NCBI RefSeq assembly: GCF_022539595.1
Contig: NC_072788.1
Span: forward strand, 24,180,615-24,244,614
Source of the DNA: Amphiprion ocellaris
Lineage: Eukaryota > Chordata > Actinopteri > Pomacentridae
Reading direction: 5' to 3'
DNA length: 64,000 nt
Both the position numbers and the translations under genes were made by a program. Below are positions 12,301 to 23,945 of the stretch, one piece after another. The notes under the pieces are model-generated. The model saw nothing but the letters and a program-made list of their open reading frames with translations, had not been told where the DNA came from and searched no databases. Positions within the stretch are counted from its first letter, which is position 1; every line of letters starts with the position of its first letter.

Positions 12301-15300
12301 TTTCTCAGTTTTTCCTCTAAATTTAACGTCTTCCTGCAGGGTTTGGTTTAATTTCTCAACTTTTACTCTAAATTTATCATCTTTCTGCAGGTTTTGGTGT
12401 AATTTCTCAGTTTTTCCTCTAAATTTATCATCTTTCTGCAGGTTTCAGGGCTCTCAGGATGAATCTCTGCCTCATAAATCTTATAATTCTGATGTTTTTA
12501 CTCTAAATTTAACGTCTTTCTGCAGGTTTTGGTATAATTTCTTCGTTTTTCCTCTAAATTTATCATCTTTCTGCAGGTTTCAGGGCTCTCAGGATGAATC
12601 TCTGCCTGATAAATGTTATAATTCTGATATTTTTCCTCTAAATTTATCATCTTCCTGCAGGTTTTGGTGTAATTTCTCAGTTTTTCCTCTAAATTTAACG
12701 TCTTTCTGCAGGTTTCAAGGCTCTCAGGATGAATCTGCCTCATAAATGTTATAATTTTTATGTTTTTCCTCTAAATTTATCATCTTTCTGCAGGTTTCAG
12801 GGCTCTCAGGATGAATCTCTGCCTCATAAATGTCATAATTCTGATGTTTTTCCTCTAAATTTAAATTCTTTCTGCAGGTTTTGGTGTAATTTCTCCGTTT
12901 TTCCTCTAAATTTATCATCTTCTTGCAGGTTTTGGTGTAATTTCTCAGTTTTTCCTCCAAATTTAACGTCTTCCTGCAGGTTTCAGGGCTCTCAGGATGA
13001 ATCTCTGCCTCATAAATGTTATAATTCTGATATTTTTCCTCTAAACTTGATGTCTTCCTGCAGGTTTTGGTGTAATTTCTCAGTTTTTCCTCTAAATTTA
13101 AGATCTTTCTGCAGGTTTCAAGGCTCTCAGGATGAATCTCTGCCTCATAAATCTTATAATTCTGATGTTTTTACTCTAAATTTAACGTCTTCCTGCAGGT
13201 TTTGGTGTAATTTCTTCGTTTTTTTCCTCTAAATTTAGCATCTTTCTGCAGGTTTTGGTATAATTTCTTCATTTTTACTCTAAATTTATCGTCTTCCTGC
13301 AGGTTTCAGGGCTCTCGGGATGAATCTCTTCCTGATAAATGTTATAATTCTGATTTTTTTCCTCTAAACTTGATGTCTTCCTGCAGGTTTTGGTGTAATT
13401 TCTCAGTTTTTCCTCTAAATTTAACGTCTTTCTGCAGGTTTCAAGGCTCTCAGGATGAATCTCCGCCTCATAAATGTTATAATTCTGATGTTTTTCCTCT
13501 AAACTTGATTTCCTCCTGCAGGCTGTGGTCTAATTTTTATGTTTTTCCTCTAAATTTAGCATCTTTCTGCAGGTTTTGGTATAATTTCTTCATTTGTACT
13601 CTAAATTTATCATCTTTCTGCAGGTTTCAAGGCTCTCGGGATGAATCTCTTCCTGATAAATGTTATAATTCTGATGTTTTTCCTCTAAACTTGATTTCTT
13701 CCTGCAGGCTGTGGTCTAATTTTTATGTTTTTCCTCTAAATTTAACATCTTCCTGCAGGTTTCAAGGCTCTCAGGATGAATCTCTGCCTCATAAATCTTA
13801 TAATTCTGATATTTTTCCTCTAAATTTAAATTCTTTCTGCAGGTTTTGGTGTAATTTCTCCGTTTTTCCTCTAAATTTAACATCTTTCTGCAGGTTTCAA
13901 GGCTCTCAGGATGAATCTGCCTCATAAATGTTATAATTTTGATGTTTTTCCTCTAAATTTAACGTCTTTCTGCAGGTTTTGGTATAATTTCTTCATTTTT
14001 ACTCTAAATTTATCGTCTTTCTGCAGGTTTCAGGGCTCTCAGGATGAATCTCTGCCTGATAAATGTTATAATTTTTCAGTTTTTCCTCTAAATTTCGGAT
14101 CTTCCTGCAGGTTTCAGGGCTCTCGGGATGAATTTCTACCTGATAAACATCATAATTCTGATATTTTTCCTCTAAACTTGATGTCTTCCTGCAGGTTTTG
14201 GTGTAATTTCTCAGTTTTTCCTCTAAATTTAACGTCTTTCTGCAGGTTTCAAGGCTCTCAGGATGAATCTGCCTGATAAATGTTATAATTCTGATGTTTT
14301 TCCTCTAAACTTGATTTCTTCCTGCAGGCTGTGGTCTAATTTTTATGTTTTTCCTCTAAATTTAGCATCTTTCTGCAGGTTTTGGTATAATGTCTTCATT
14401 TTTACTCTAAATTTATCATCTTTCTGCAGGTTTCAGGGCTCTCAGGATGAATCTCTGCCTGAAAAATGTTATAATTTTGATGTTTTTCCTCTAAATTTAT
14501 CATCTTCCTGCAGGTTTTGGTATAATTTCTCAGTTTTTCCTCTAAATTTAACGTCTTCCTGCAGGTTTTGGTATAATTTCTCAGTTTTTCCTCTAAATTT
14601 AACGTCTTCCTGCAGGGTTTGGTTTAATTTCTCAGTTTTTCCTCTAAATTTATCATCTTTCTGCAGGTTTTAAGGCTCTCAGGATGAATCTCTGCCTGAT
14701 AAATGTTATAATTTTTATGTTTTTCCTCTAAATTTATCATCTTCCTGCAGGTTTTGGTATAATTTCTCAGTTTTTCCTCTAAATTTAACGTCTTCCTGCA
14801 GGGTTTGGTTTAATTTCTCAGTTTTTCCTCTAAATTTATCATCTTTCTGCAGGTTTTACGGCTCTCAGGATGAATCTCTGCCTCATAAATGTTATAATTC
14901 TGATGTTTTTCCTCTAAATTTAACGTCTTTCTGCAGGTTTCAAGGCTCTCAGGATGAATCTCTGCCTCATAAATCTTATAATTCTGATGTTTTTCCTCTA
15001 AACTTGATTTCTTCCTGCAGGCTGTGGTCTAATTTTTATGTTTTTCCTCTAAATTTAGCATCTTTCTTCAGGTTTTGGTATAATGTCTTCATTTTTACTC
15101 TAAATTTAGCATCTTTCTTCAGGTTTTGGTATAATTTCTTCATTTTTTACTCTAAATTTAGCATCTTTCTGCAGGTTTTGGTATAATTTCTTCATTTTTA
15201 CTCTAAATTTAGTATCTTTCTGCAGGTTTCAAGGCTCTCAGGATGAATCTCTGCCTGATAAATGTTATAATTTTGATGTTTTTCCTCTAAATTTAGCATC

Positions 15301-18300
15301 TTTCTGCAGGTTTCAAGGCTCTCAGGATGAATCTCTGCCTCATAAATGTCATAATTCTGATGTTTTTCCTCTAAATTTAAATTCTTTCTGCAGGTTTTGG
15401 TGTAATTTCTCCGTTTTTCCTCTAAATTTATCATCTTCCTGCAGGTTTTGGTGTAATTTCTCAGTTTTTCCTCTAAATTTAACGTCTTTCTGCAGGTTTT
15501 GGTATAATTTCTTCGTTTTTCCTCTAAATTTATCATCTTCCTGCAGGTTTTGGTGTAATTTCTCCGTTTTTCTTCTAAATTTAGCATCTTTCTGCAGGTT
15601 TTGGTGGAATTTTTCAGTTTTTCCTCTAAATTTAGTATCTTCCTGCAGGTTTCAAGGCTCTCAGGATGAATCTCCGCCTCATAAATGTTATAATTTTGAT
15701 GTTTTTTTCTCTAAACTTGATTTCTTCCTGCAGGCTGTGGTCTAATTTTTATGTTTTTCCTCTAAATTTAGCATCTTTCTGCAGGTTTTGGTATAATGTC
15801 TTCATTTTTACTCTAAATTTATCATCTTTCTGCAGGTTTCAGGGCTCTCGGGATGAATTTCTACCTGATAAACATCATAATTCTGATATTTTTCCTCTAA
15901 ACTTGATGTCTTCCTGCAGGTTTTGGTGTAATTTCTCAGTTTTTCCTCTAAATTTAACGTCTTCCTGCAGGGTTTGGTTTAATTTCTCAGTTTTTCCTCT
16001 AAATTTATCATCTTTCTGCAGGTTTCAAGGCTCTCAGGATGAATCTGCCTCATAAATGTTATAATTCTGATGTTTTTACTCTAAATTTAGCATCTTCCTG
16101 CAGGTTTTTGTGTAATTTCTCAACTTTTCCTCTAAATTTCAGATCTTCCTGCAGGTTTCAAGGCTCTCAGGATGAATCTCTACCTGATAAATGTTATAAT
16201 TCTGATGTTTTTCCTCTAAACTTGATTTCTTCCTGCAGGCTGTGGTCTAATTTTTATGTTTTTCCTCTAAATTTAGCATCTTTCTGCAGGTTTTGGTGTA
16301 ATTTCTTCATTTTTACTCTAAATTTATCATCTTTCTTCAGGTTTTGGTATAATTTCTTCATTTTTTACTCTAAATTTAGCATCTTTCTTCAGGTTTCAAG
16401 GCTCTCAGGATGAATCTCCGCCTCATAAATGTTATAATTTTGATGTTTTTCTTCTAAATTTAGCATCTTTCTGCAGGTTTTGGTGGAATTTTTCAGTTTT
16501 TCCTCTAAATTTAGTATCTTTCTGCAGGTTTCAAGGCTCTCGGGATGAATTTCTACCTGATAAACATCATAATTCTGATATTTTTCCTCTAAACTTGATG
16601 TCTTTCTGCAGGTTTTGGTGTAATTTCTCAGTTTTTCCTCTAAATTTAACGTCTTTCTGCAGGTTTCAAGGCTCTCAGGATGAATCTCTGCCTCATAAAT
16701 GTTATAATTCTGATGTTTTTCCTCTAAACTTGATTTCTTCCTGCAGGCTGTGGTCTAATTTTTATGTTTTTCCTCTAAATTTAGCATCTTTCTGCAGGTT
16801 TTGGTATAATGTCTTCATTTTTACTCTAAATTTATCATCTTTCTACAGGTTTTGGTGTAATTTCTCAGTTTTTCCTCTAAATTTAACGTCTTCCTGCAGG
16901 TTTTGGTTTAATTTCTCAGTTTTTCCTCTAAATTTAACGTCTTCCTGCAGGGTTTGGTTTAATTTCTCAACTTTTACTCTAAATTTATCATCTTTCTGCA
17001 GGTTTTGGTGTAATTTCTCAGTTTTTCCTCTAAATTTATCATCTTTCTGCAGGTTTCAGGGCTCTCAGGATGAATCTCTGCCTCATAAATCTTATAATTC
17101 TGATGTTTTTACTCTAAATTTAACGTCTTTCTGCAGGTTTTGGTATAATTTCTTCGTTTTTCCTCTAAATTTATCATCTTTCTGCAGGTTTCAGGGCTCT
17201 CAGGATGAATCTCTGCCTGATAAATGTTATAATTCTGATATTTTTCCTCTAAATTTATCATCTTCCTGCAGGTTTTGGTGTAATTTCTCAGTTTTTCCTC
17301 TAAATTTAACGTCTTTCTGCAGGTTTCAAGGCTCTCAGGATGAATCTGCCTCATAAATGTTATAATTTTTATGTTTTTCCTCTAAATTTATCATCTTTCT
17401 GCAGGTTTCAGGGCTCTCAGGATGAATCTCTGCCTCATAAATGTCATAATTCTGATGTTTTTCCTCTAAATTTAAATTCTTTCTGCAGGTTTTGGTGTAA
17501 TTTCTCCGTTTTTCCTCTAAATTTATCATCTTCTTGCAGGTTTTGGTGTAATTTCTCAGTTTTTCCTCCAAATTTAACGTCTTCCTGCAGGTTTCAGGGC
17601 TCTCAGGATGAATCTCTGCCTCATAAATGTTATAATTCTGATATTTTTCCTCTAAACTTGATGTCTTCCTGCAGGTTTTGGTGTAATTTCTCAGTTTTTC
17701 CTCTAAATTTAAGATCTTTCTGCAGGTTTCAAGGCTCTCAGGATGAATCTCTGCCTCATAAATCTTATAATTCTGATGTTTTTACTCTAAATTTAACGTC
17801 TTCCTGCAGGTTTTGGTGTAATTTCTTCGTTTTTTTCCTCTAAATTTAGCATCTTTCTGCAGGTTTTGGTATAATTTCTTCATTTTTACTCTAAATTTAT
17901 CGTCTTCCTGCAGGTTTCAGGGCTCTCGGGATGAATCTCTTCCTGATAAATGTTATAATTCTGATTTTTTTCCTCTAAACTTGATGTCTTCCTGCAGGTT
18001 TTGGTGTAATTTCTCAGTTTTTCCTCTAAATTTAACGTCTTTCTGCAGGTTTCAAGGCTCTCAGGATGAATCTCCGCCTCATAAATGTTATAATTCTGAT
18101 GTTTTTCCTCTAAACTTGATTTCCTCCTGCAGGCTGTGGTCTAATTTTTATGTTTTTCCTCTAAATTTAGCATCTTTCTGCAGGTTTTGGTATAATTTCT
18201 TCATTTGTACTCTAAATTTATCATCTTTCTGCAGGTTTCAAGGCTCTCGGGATGAATCTCTTCCTGATAAATGTTATAATTCTGATGTTTTTCCTCTAAA

Positions 18301-18575
18301 CTTGATTTCTTCCTGCAGGCTGTGGTCTAATTTTTATGTTTTTCCTCTAAATTTAACATCTTCCTGCAGGTTTCAAGGCTCTCAGGATGAATCTCTGCCT
18401 CATAAATCTTATAATTCTGATATTTTTCCTCTAAATTTAAATTCTTTCTGCAGGTTTTGGTGTAATTTCTCCGTTTTTCCTCTAAATTTAACATCTTTCT
18501 GCAGGTTTCAAGGCTCTCAGGATGAATCTGCCTCATAAATGTTATAATTTTGATGTTTTTCCTCTAAATTTAACG
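9354..18575 (+). repeat. Perfect-looking 4,611-bp tandem duplication within the minisatellite
   Basis: Copy A (9354-13964) and copy B (13965-18575) have the same order of units at a constant offset of 4,611 bp. Every open frame in A that I compared has an identical translation in B (for example 9652/14263, 11984/16595, 12729/17340 and 13370/17981). The match extends about 20 bp past the joint, as expected for a crossover inside the shared CGTCTTTCTGCAGGTTTTGG block. Alignment is lost at 13984 versus 18595 (a versus g) and upstream of about 9353. This indicates a very recent unequal exchange or an assembly duplication. Confidence 0.9.
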
Positions 18576-20640
18576 TCTTTCTGCAGGTTTTGGTGTAATT
18601 TCTTCATTTTTTACTCTAAATTTAGCATCTTTCTGCAGGTTTCAGGGCTCTCGGGATGAATTTCTACTTGATAAACATTATAATTCTGATATTTTTCCTC
18701 TAAACTTGATGTCTTCCTGCAGGTTTTGGTGTAATTTCTCAGTTTTTCCTCTAAATTTAACGTCTTTCTGCAGGTTTCAGGGCTCTCAGGATGAATCTGC
18801 CTCATAAATGTTATAATTCTGATGTTTTTCCTCTAAATTTAACATCTTTCTGCAGGTTTCAAGGCTCTCAGGATGAATCTCTACCTCATAAATGTTATAA
18901 TTCTGCTGTTTTTCCTCTAAATTTAACATCTTTCTGCAGGTTTCAGGGCTCTCAGGATGAATCTGCCTCATAAATGTTATAATTTTGATGTTTTTCCTCT
19001 AAATTTAGCATCTTTCTGCAGGTTTTGGTATAATTTCTTCGTTTTTTCCTCTAAATTTAACGTCTTTCTGCAGGTTTTACGGCTCTCAGGATGAATCTCT
19101 GCCTCATAAATGTTATAATTCTGATGTTTTTCCTCTAAACTTGATGTCTTCCTGCAGGTTTTGGTGTAATTTCTCAGTTTTTCCTCTAAATTTAGCATCT
19201 ACCTGCAGGTTTTGGTCTAATTTTCATGTTTTTCCTCTAAATTCAGCATCTTTCTGCAGGTTTTGGTGTAATTTCTCAGTTTTTCCTCTAAATTTAGCAT
19301 CTACCTGCAGGTTTTGGTCTAATTTTTATGTTTTTCCTCTAAATTTATCATCTTTCTGCAGGTTTCAAGGCTCTCAGGATGAATCTCTGCCTGATAAATG
19401 TTATAATTCTGATATTTTTCCTCTAAATTTAACGTCTTTCTGCAGGTTTAAGGCTCTCAGGATGAATCTCTGCCTGATAAATGTTATAATTCTGATGTTT
19501 TTCCTCTAAACTTGATTTCTTCCTGCAGGCTGTGGTCTAATTTTTGTGTTTTTCCTCTAAATTTAGCATCTTTCTGCAGGTTTCAGGGCTCTCAGGATGA
19601 ATCTCTGCCTCATAAATGTTCTAATTCTGATATTTTTCCTCTAAATTTAAATTTTTTCTGCAGGTTTTGGTGTAATTTCTCCGTTTTTCCTCTAAAATTA
19701 TCATCTTCCTGCAGGTTTTGGTGTAATTTCTCCGTTTTTCCTCTAAATTTATCATCTTTCTGCAGGTTTCAAGGCTCTCAGGATGAATCTCCGCCTCATA
19801 AATGTTATAATTTTGATGTTTTTCCTCTAAACTTGATTTCTTCCTGCAGGCTGTGGTCTAATTTTTATGTTTTTCCTCTAAATTTAGCATCTTTCTGCAG
19901 GTTTTGGTATAATTTCTTCATTTTTACTCTAAATTTATCGTCTTTCTGCAGGTTTCAGGGCTCTCAGGATGAATCTCTGCCTGATAAATGTTATAATTTT
20001 TCAGTTTTTCCTCTAAATTTCGGATCTTCCTGCAGGTTTCAGGGCTCTCGGGATGAATTTCTACCTGATAAACATCATAATTCTGATATTTTTCCTCTAA
20101 ACTTGATGTCTTCCTGCAGGTTTTGGTGTAATTTCTCAGTTTTTCCTCTAAATTTAACGTCTTTCTGCAGGTTTCAAGGCTCTCAGGATGAATCTGCCTG
20201 ATAAATGTTATAATTCTGATGTTTTTCCTCTAAACTTGATTTCTTCCTGCAGGCTGTGGTCTAATTTTTATGTTTTTCCTCTAAATTTAGCATCTTTCTG
20301 CAGGTTTTGGTATAATGTCTTCATTTTTACTCTAAATTTATCATCTTTCTGCAGGTTTCAGGGCTCTCAGGATGAATCTCTGCCTGAAAAATGTTATAAT
20401 TTTGATGTTTTTCCTCTAAATTTATCATCTTCCTGCAGGTTTTGGTATAATTTCTCAGTTTTTCCTCTAAATTTAACGTCTTCCTGCAGGTTTTGGTATA
20501 ATTTCTCAGTTTTTCCTCTAAATTTAACGTCTTCCTGCAGGTTTTGGTATAATTTCTCAGTTTTTCCTCTAAATTTAACGTCTTCCTGCAGGGTTTGGTT
20601 TAATTTCTCAGTTTTTCCTCTAAATTTATCATCTTTCTGC
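18576..20640 (+). repeat. Third, diverged copy of array segments
   Basis: After copy B the array resumes with the unit order found at 7975-9660, at offsets of 10,619 (7992/18611), 10,402 (8739/19141) and 10,536 (9652/20188). The offset changes correspond to gains and losses of whole units. One example is an extra GTATAATTTCTCAG unit near 20,500 (three copies where copies A and B have two). This is an older duplication than the 4,611-bp one. Confidence 0.8.
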
Positions 20641-22632
20641 AGGTTTTACGGCTCTCAGGATGAATCTCTGCCTCATAAATGTTATAATTCTGATGTTTTT
20701 CCTCTAAATTTAACGTCTTTCTGCAGGTTTCAAGGCTCTCAGGATGAATCTCTGCCTCATAAATCTTATAATTCTGATGTTTTTCCTCTAAACTTGATTT
20801 CTTCCTGCAGGCTGTGGTCTAATTTTTATGTTTTTCCTCTAAATTTAGCATCTTTCTTCAGGTTTTGGTATAATTTCTTCATTTTTTACTCTAAATTTAG
20901 CATCTTTCTGCAGGTTTTGGTGTAATTTCTCCATTTTTCCTCTAAATTTAACGTCTTTCTGCAGGTTTCAAGGCTCTCAGGATGAATCTGCCTCATAAAT
21001 GTTATAATTCAGATGTTTTTCCTCTAAATTTAGCATCTTTCTGCAGGTTTTGGTATAATTTCTTCATTTTTACTCTAAATTTAGTATCTTTCTGCAGGTT
21101 TCAAGGCTCTCAGGATGAATCTCTGCCTGATAAATGTTATAATTTTGATGTTTTTCCTCTAAATTTAGCATCTTTCTGCAGGTTTCAGGGCTCTCAGGAT
21201 GAATCTCTGCCTCATAAATGTTCTAATTCTGATGTTTTTCCTCTAAATTTAACGTCTTCCTGCAGGTTTTGGTGTAATTTCTTCATTTTTTTCCTCTAAA
21301 TTTAACATCTTTCTGCAGGTTTCAAGGCTCTCAGGATGAATCTCTGCCTCATAAATCTTATAATTCTGATGTTTTTACTCTAAATTTAACGTCTTCCTGC
21401 AGGTTTTGGTGTAATTTCTTCGTTTTTTTCCTCTAAATTTAGCATCTTTCTGCAGGTTTTGGTATAATTTCTTCATTTTTACTCTAAATTTATCATCTTT
21501 CTGCAGGTTTCAGGGCTCTCGGGATGAATCTCTTCCTGATAAATGTTATAATTCTGATTTTTTTCCTCTAAACTTGATGTCTTCCTGCAGGTTTTGGTGT
21601 AATTTCTCAGTTTTTCCTCTAAATTTAACGTCTTTCTGCAGGTTTCAAGGCTCTCAGGATGAATCTCTGCCTCATAAATGTTATAATTCTGATGTTTTTC
21701 CTCTAAATTTAGCATCTTCCTGCAGGTTTTGGTGTAATTTCTCAGTTTTTCCTCTAAATTTAGCATCTTTCTGCAGGTTTCAAGGCTCTCAGGATGAATC
21801 TCTGCCTCATAAATGTTATAATTCTGATGTTTTTCCTCTAAACTTGATGTCTTCCTGCAGGCTGTGGTCTAATTTTTATGTTTTTCCTCTAAATTTAGCA
21901 TCTTTCTGCAGGTTTTGGTGTAATTTCTTCATTTTTACTCTAAATTTATCATCTTTCTGCAGGTTTCAGGGCTCTCAGGATGAATCTCTGCCTCATAAAT
22001 GTTATAATTCTCATGTTTTTCCTCTAAATTTTGCATCTTTCTGCAGGTTTTGGTATAATTTCTTCATTTTTACTCTAAATTTATCATCTTTCTGCAGGTT
22101 TCAGGGCTCTCAGGATGAATCTCTGCCTCATAAATGTTATAATTCTGATATTTTTCCTCTAAATTTAAATTCTTTCTGCAGGTTTTGGTGTAATTTCTCC
22201 ATTTTTCCTCTAAATTTTTCATCTTCCTGCAGGTTTTGGTATAATTTCTTCGTTTTCCCTCTAAATTTATCATCTTTCTGCAGGTTTCAGGGCTCTCAGG
22301 ATGAATCTCTGCCTGATAAATGTTATAATTTTGATGTTTTTCCTCTAAATTTAGCATCTTCCTGCAGGTTTTGGTGTACTTTCTCCATTTTTCCTCTAAA
22401 TTTAGCATCTTCCTGCAGGTTTTGGTGTACTTTCTCCATTTTTCCTCTAAATTTAGCATCTTCCTGCAGGTTTTGGTGGAATTTCTCAGTTTTTCCTCTA
22501 AATTTCGCATCTTTCTGCAGGTTTCAGGGCTCTCGGGATGAATCTCTGCCTGATAAATGTTATTATTCTGATGTTTTTCCTCTAAACTTGATGTCTTCCT
22601 ACAGGTTTTCTTGTAATTTGCAGAGATGAAAG

Positions 22633-22702
22633 TTTTCCGGGTTTTCCCGGAAATCCGGGATTTCAAATTTTGTGAGTTCATTTCCGGGAATCTGGGAAAA
22701 TT
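22633..22702. repeat. CCGG-rich imperfect palindrome next to the hAT left end
   Basis: Repeated CCGGG/CCCGG and the pair CCCGGAAAT ... ATTTCCGGG can fold into a stem-loop immediately inside the left terminus. Subterminal palindromes are common in hAT elements and may bind transposase; that role is inference. Confidence 0.5.
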
Positions 22703-23002
22703 GATCGAAGTTTTCATTGAAAATCAGAATTTGATTGATAGTATTCTTTTTGAAAATCTTATTCTTATCGCAAATGTGTTGTTTGTTGTTTATATTCCTG
22801 TACGGAGGCAGCCATTTTGAATCTCGTTCATTGACGCGATTCCAATCTAATGCTGAATACATTGCTGCGAGAATTTGCGAGAGCGGATGCACTGAATAGC
22901 GCCAGTTTTGAGTACAAAGGAGAGATGAATCATTGAGTAGCGCTCATTGAATAGACGACCTTTGCTTTTGTGTAAATGTAATGACCCGTACCTGTCAGGA
23001 CA

Positions 23003-23144
23003 ATGTTTAAACAGGTAGACAGGCACGCTGACGTGCGTGCTATAGATGCGACAGTCAAGAACGCGTTCCGGTGGTCGTGGTTAGAAGAGAAAGATACGAA
23101 CGGCGAGTTCTTGTCTGAATATATCAGGAAATTAGACAAACCAG
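23003..23144 (+). CDS. Short coding exon inside the hAT-like element
   Basis: An ATG at 23003 opens a frame of 47 codons plus one base, ending at a donor (CCAG|GTACGT). The residues include NAFRWSWLEEKD and SEYIRKLDKPG. I recognise this only loosely as like the N-terminal exon of vertebrate transposase-derived (hAT/ZMYM or KIAA1586-like) zinc-finger proteins. No following exon was found within the element, so it is probably a relic. Confidence 0.4.
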
Positions 23145-23523
23145 GTACGTTTTTTTAACTTTTACAAAAATAGATATCAATATATTGATAGTTTACTGTG
23201 TCTTAAGGTTCCTGTCTTAATGATATTATAATATAATCCTTATAATAGATTAGTGACACATCTAGACTAGAGTATGAAATGATTAATATATGAAATATGG
23301 GGGACTAAACTACTGAATAGTTTACATTACTGAACATGTTAACAGGAATGTTTCCGCATTTTTATTAACATTTTCACAGTTTTGTGCTATTCTTGTGAGG
23401 GAAGGGGGTTATGAAATTCTGGGCTTGGCCCTTAGGGGAAGTTCTGCCGAAATTATTTTCAGGTCAGGACTTAGAATATTTTTTTCTTTTTTTTTTTGAA
23501 TGAATATTATTTGTGCATGTTTT

Positions 23524-23593
23524 AGAAAAGAAAGATACGAACGACGATTTCTTGTCTGAATATATCAGGAAATTAGACAAACTAGGAACTTTT
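23524..23593 (+). pseudogene. Second, decayed partial copy of the hAT exon
   Basis: This stretch repeats about 60 bp of 23090-23143 (aagatacgaacg, then ttcttgtctgaatatatcag, then gaaattagacaaac) with a few substitutions, including loss of the splice donor (agGTAC becomes agGAAC). It lies about 430 bp downstream of the first copy in the same orientation. It indicates an internal duplication of the element. Confidence 0.6.
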
Positions 23594-23945
23594 TTTTTTT
23601 TTTACAAAAATAGATAGACCTCAATTTTTTCATTTTTTTTGAGTGACTAGATATCATTTGTGCTTGCTTTTGATAAGATAGACTCCATTGAAGATCTATA
23701 TTGTTTGGTCATTTTTAAATTTTTATCTTCATTGAATATTGCGTGGTCATTTTAATTTTTTATATATATTCTTATTGTTAATAAAGACTATAATGCTCTG
23801 TTAATTTAATTGTAACAATGACACTATTATAATTTATTATTCGGCACTCGCATAAGGCTGCCTTCGGCGCTCACTTGGCAAAGTTGCTTAGAAAAAAAAT
23901 TTTCAGGGTTTTTTGCCAACAGCCACTTTCATCTCTAGTAAATAA

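Larger units (their letters stand above)
2632..22615 (+). repeat. About 20-kb two-unit minisatellite with splice-acceptor-like units
   Basis: The whole stretch is built from two interleaved units sharing the same flanks. The short unit is about 51 bp (CTGCAG, then GTTTTGGTGTAATTTCTCAG or variants such as GCTGTGGTCTAATTTTTATG, then a T5-CCTCTAAATTTA block). The long unit is about 84 bp (CTGCAG, then GTTTCAAGGCTCTCAGGATG, AATCTCTGCCTCATAAATG, TTATAATTCTGATG, then the same block). From sampled stretches I estimate about 120 long and 200 short units. Units fall into subtypes by the bases before CTTTCTGCAG (aacgt, agcat, atcat, aaatt, cggat). A composite of a long unit, the GCTGTGG unit and a GTATAAT unit recurs many times, which indicates higher-order structure. 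Both unit lengths are multiples of three, so open frames persist on both strands. A 2-bp shorter long unit (AATCTGCC for AATCTCTGCC) ends them. It is treated as noncoding satellite. Confidence 0.97.
22621..23937 (+). mobile_element. hAT-like DNA transposon, short or decayed
   Basis: The left end CAGAGATGAAAG (22621-22632) and right end CTTTCATCTCTA (23926-23937) are inverted repeats matching at 11 of 12 positions. The CAGAG/TAGAG terminal pattern is hAT-like. The 8-bp flanks gtaatttg (22613-22620) and gtaaataa (23938-23945) agree at 5 of 8 positions, compatible with a decayed target duplication. The 1,317-bp length is too short for a full hAT transposase. A coding-like exon lies inside. The element sits exactly at the right edge of the minisatellite. 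Confidence 0.6.

Noticed and set aside
2632..22615. CRISPR-like array of repeats and spacers
   Set aside because: The 'spacers' are themselves a few repeating variants, the DNA is clearly eukaryotic, and there are no cas genes.
2707..22629. Dozens of 60-351-codon frames on both strands of the big array
   Set aside because: They arise from repeat units of 51 and 84 bp without stops. Both strands are open equally and frames end wherever a 2-bp variant occurs.
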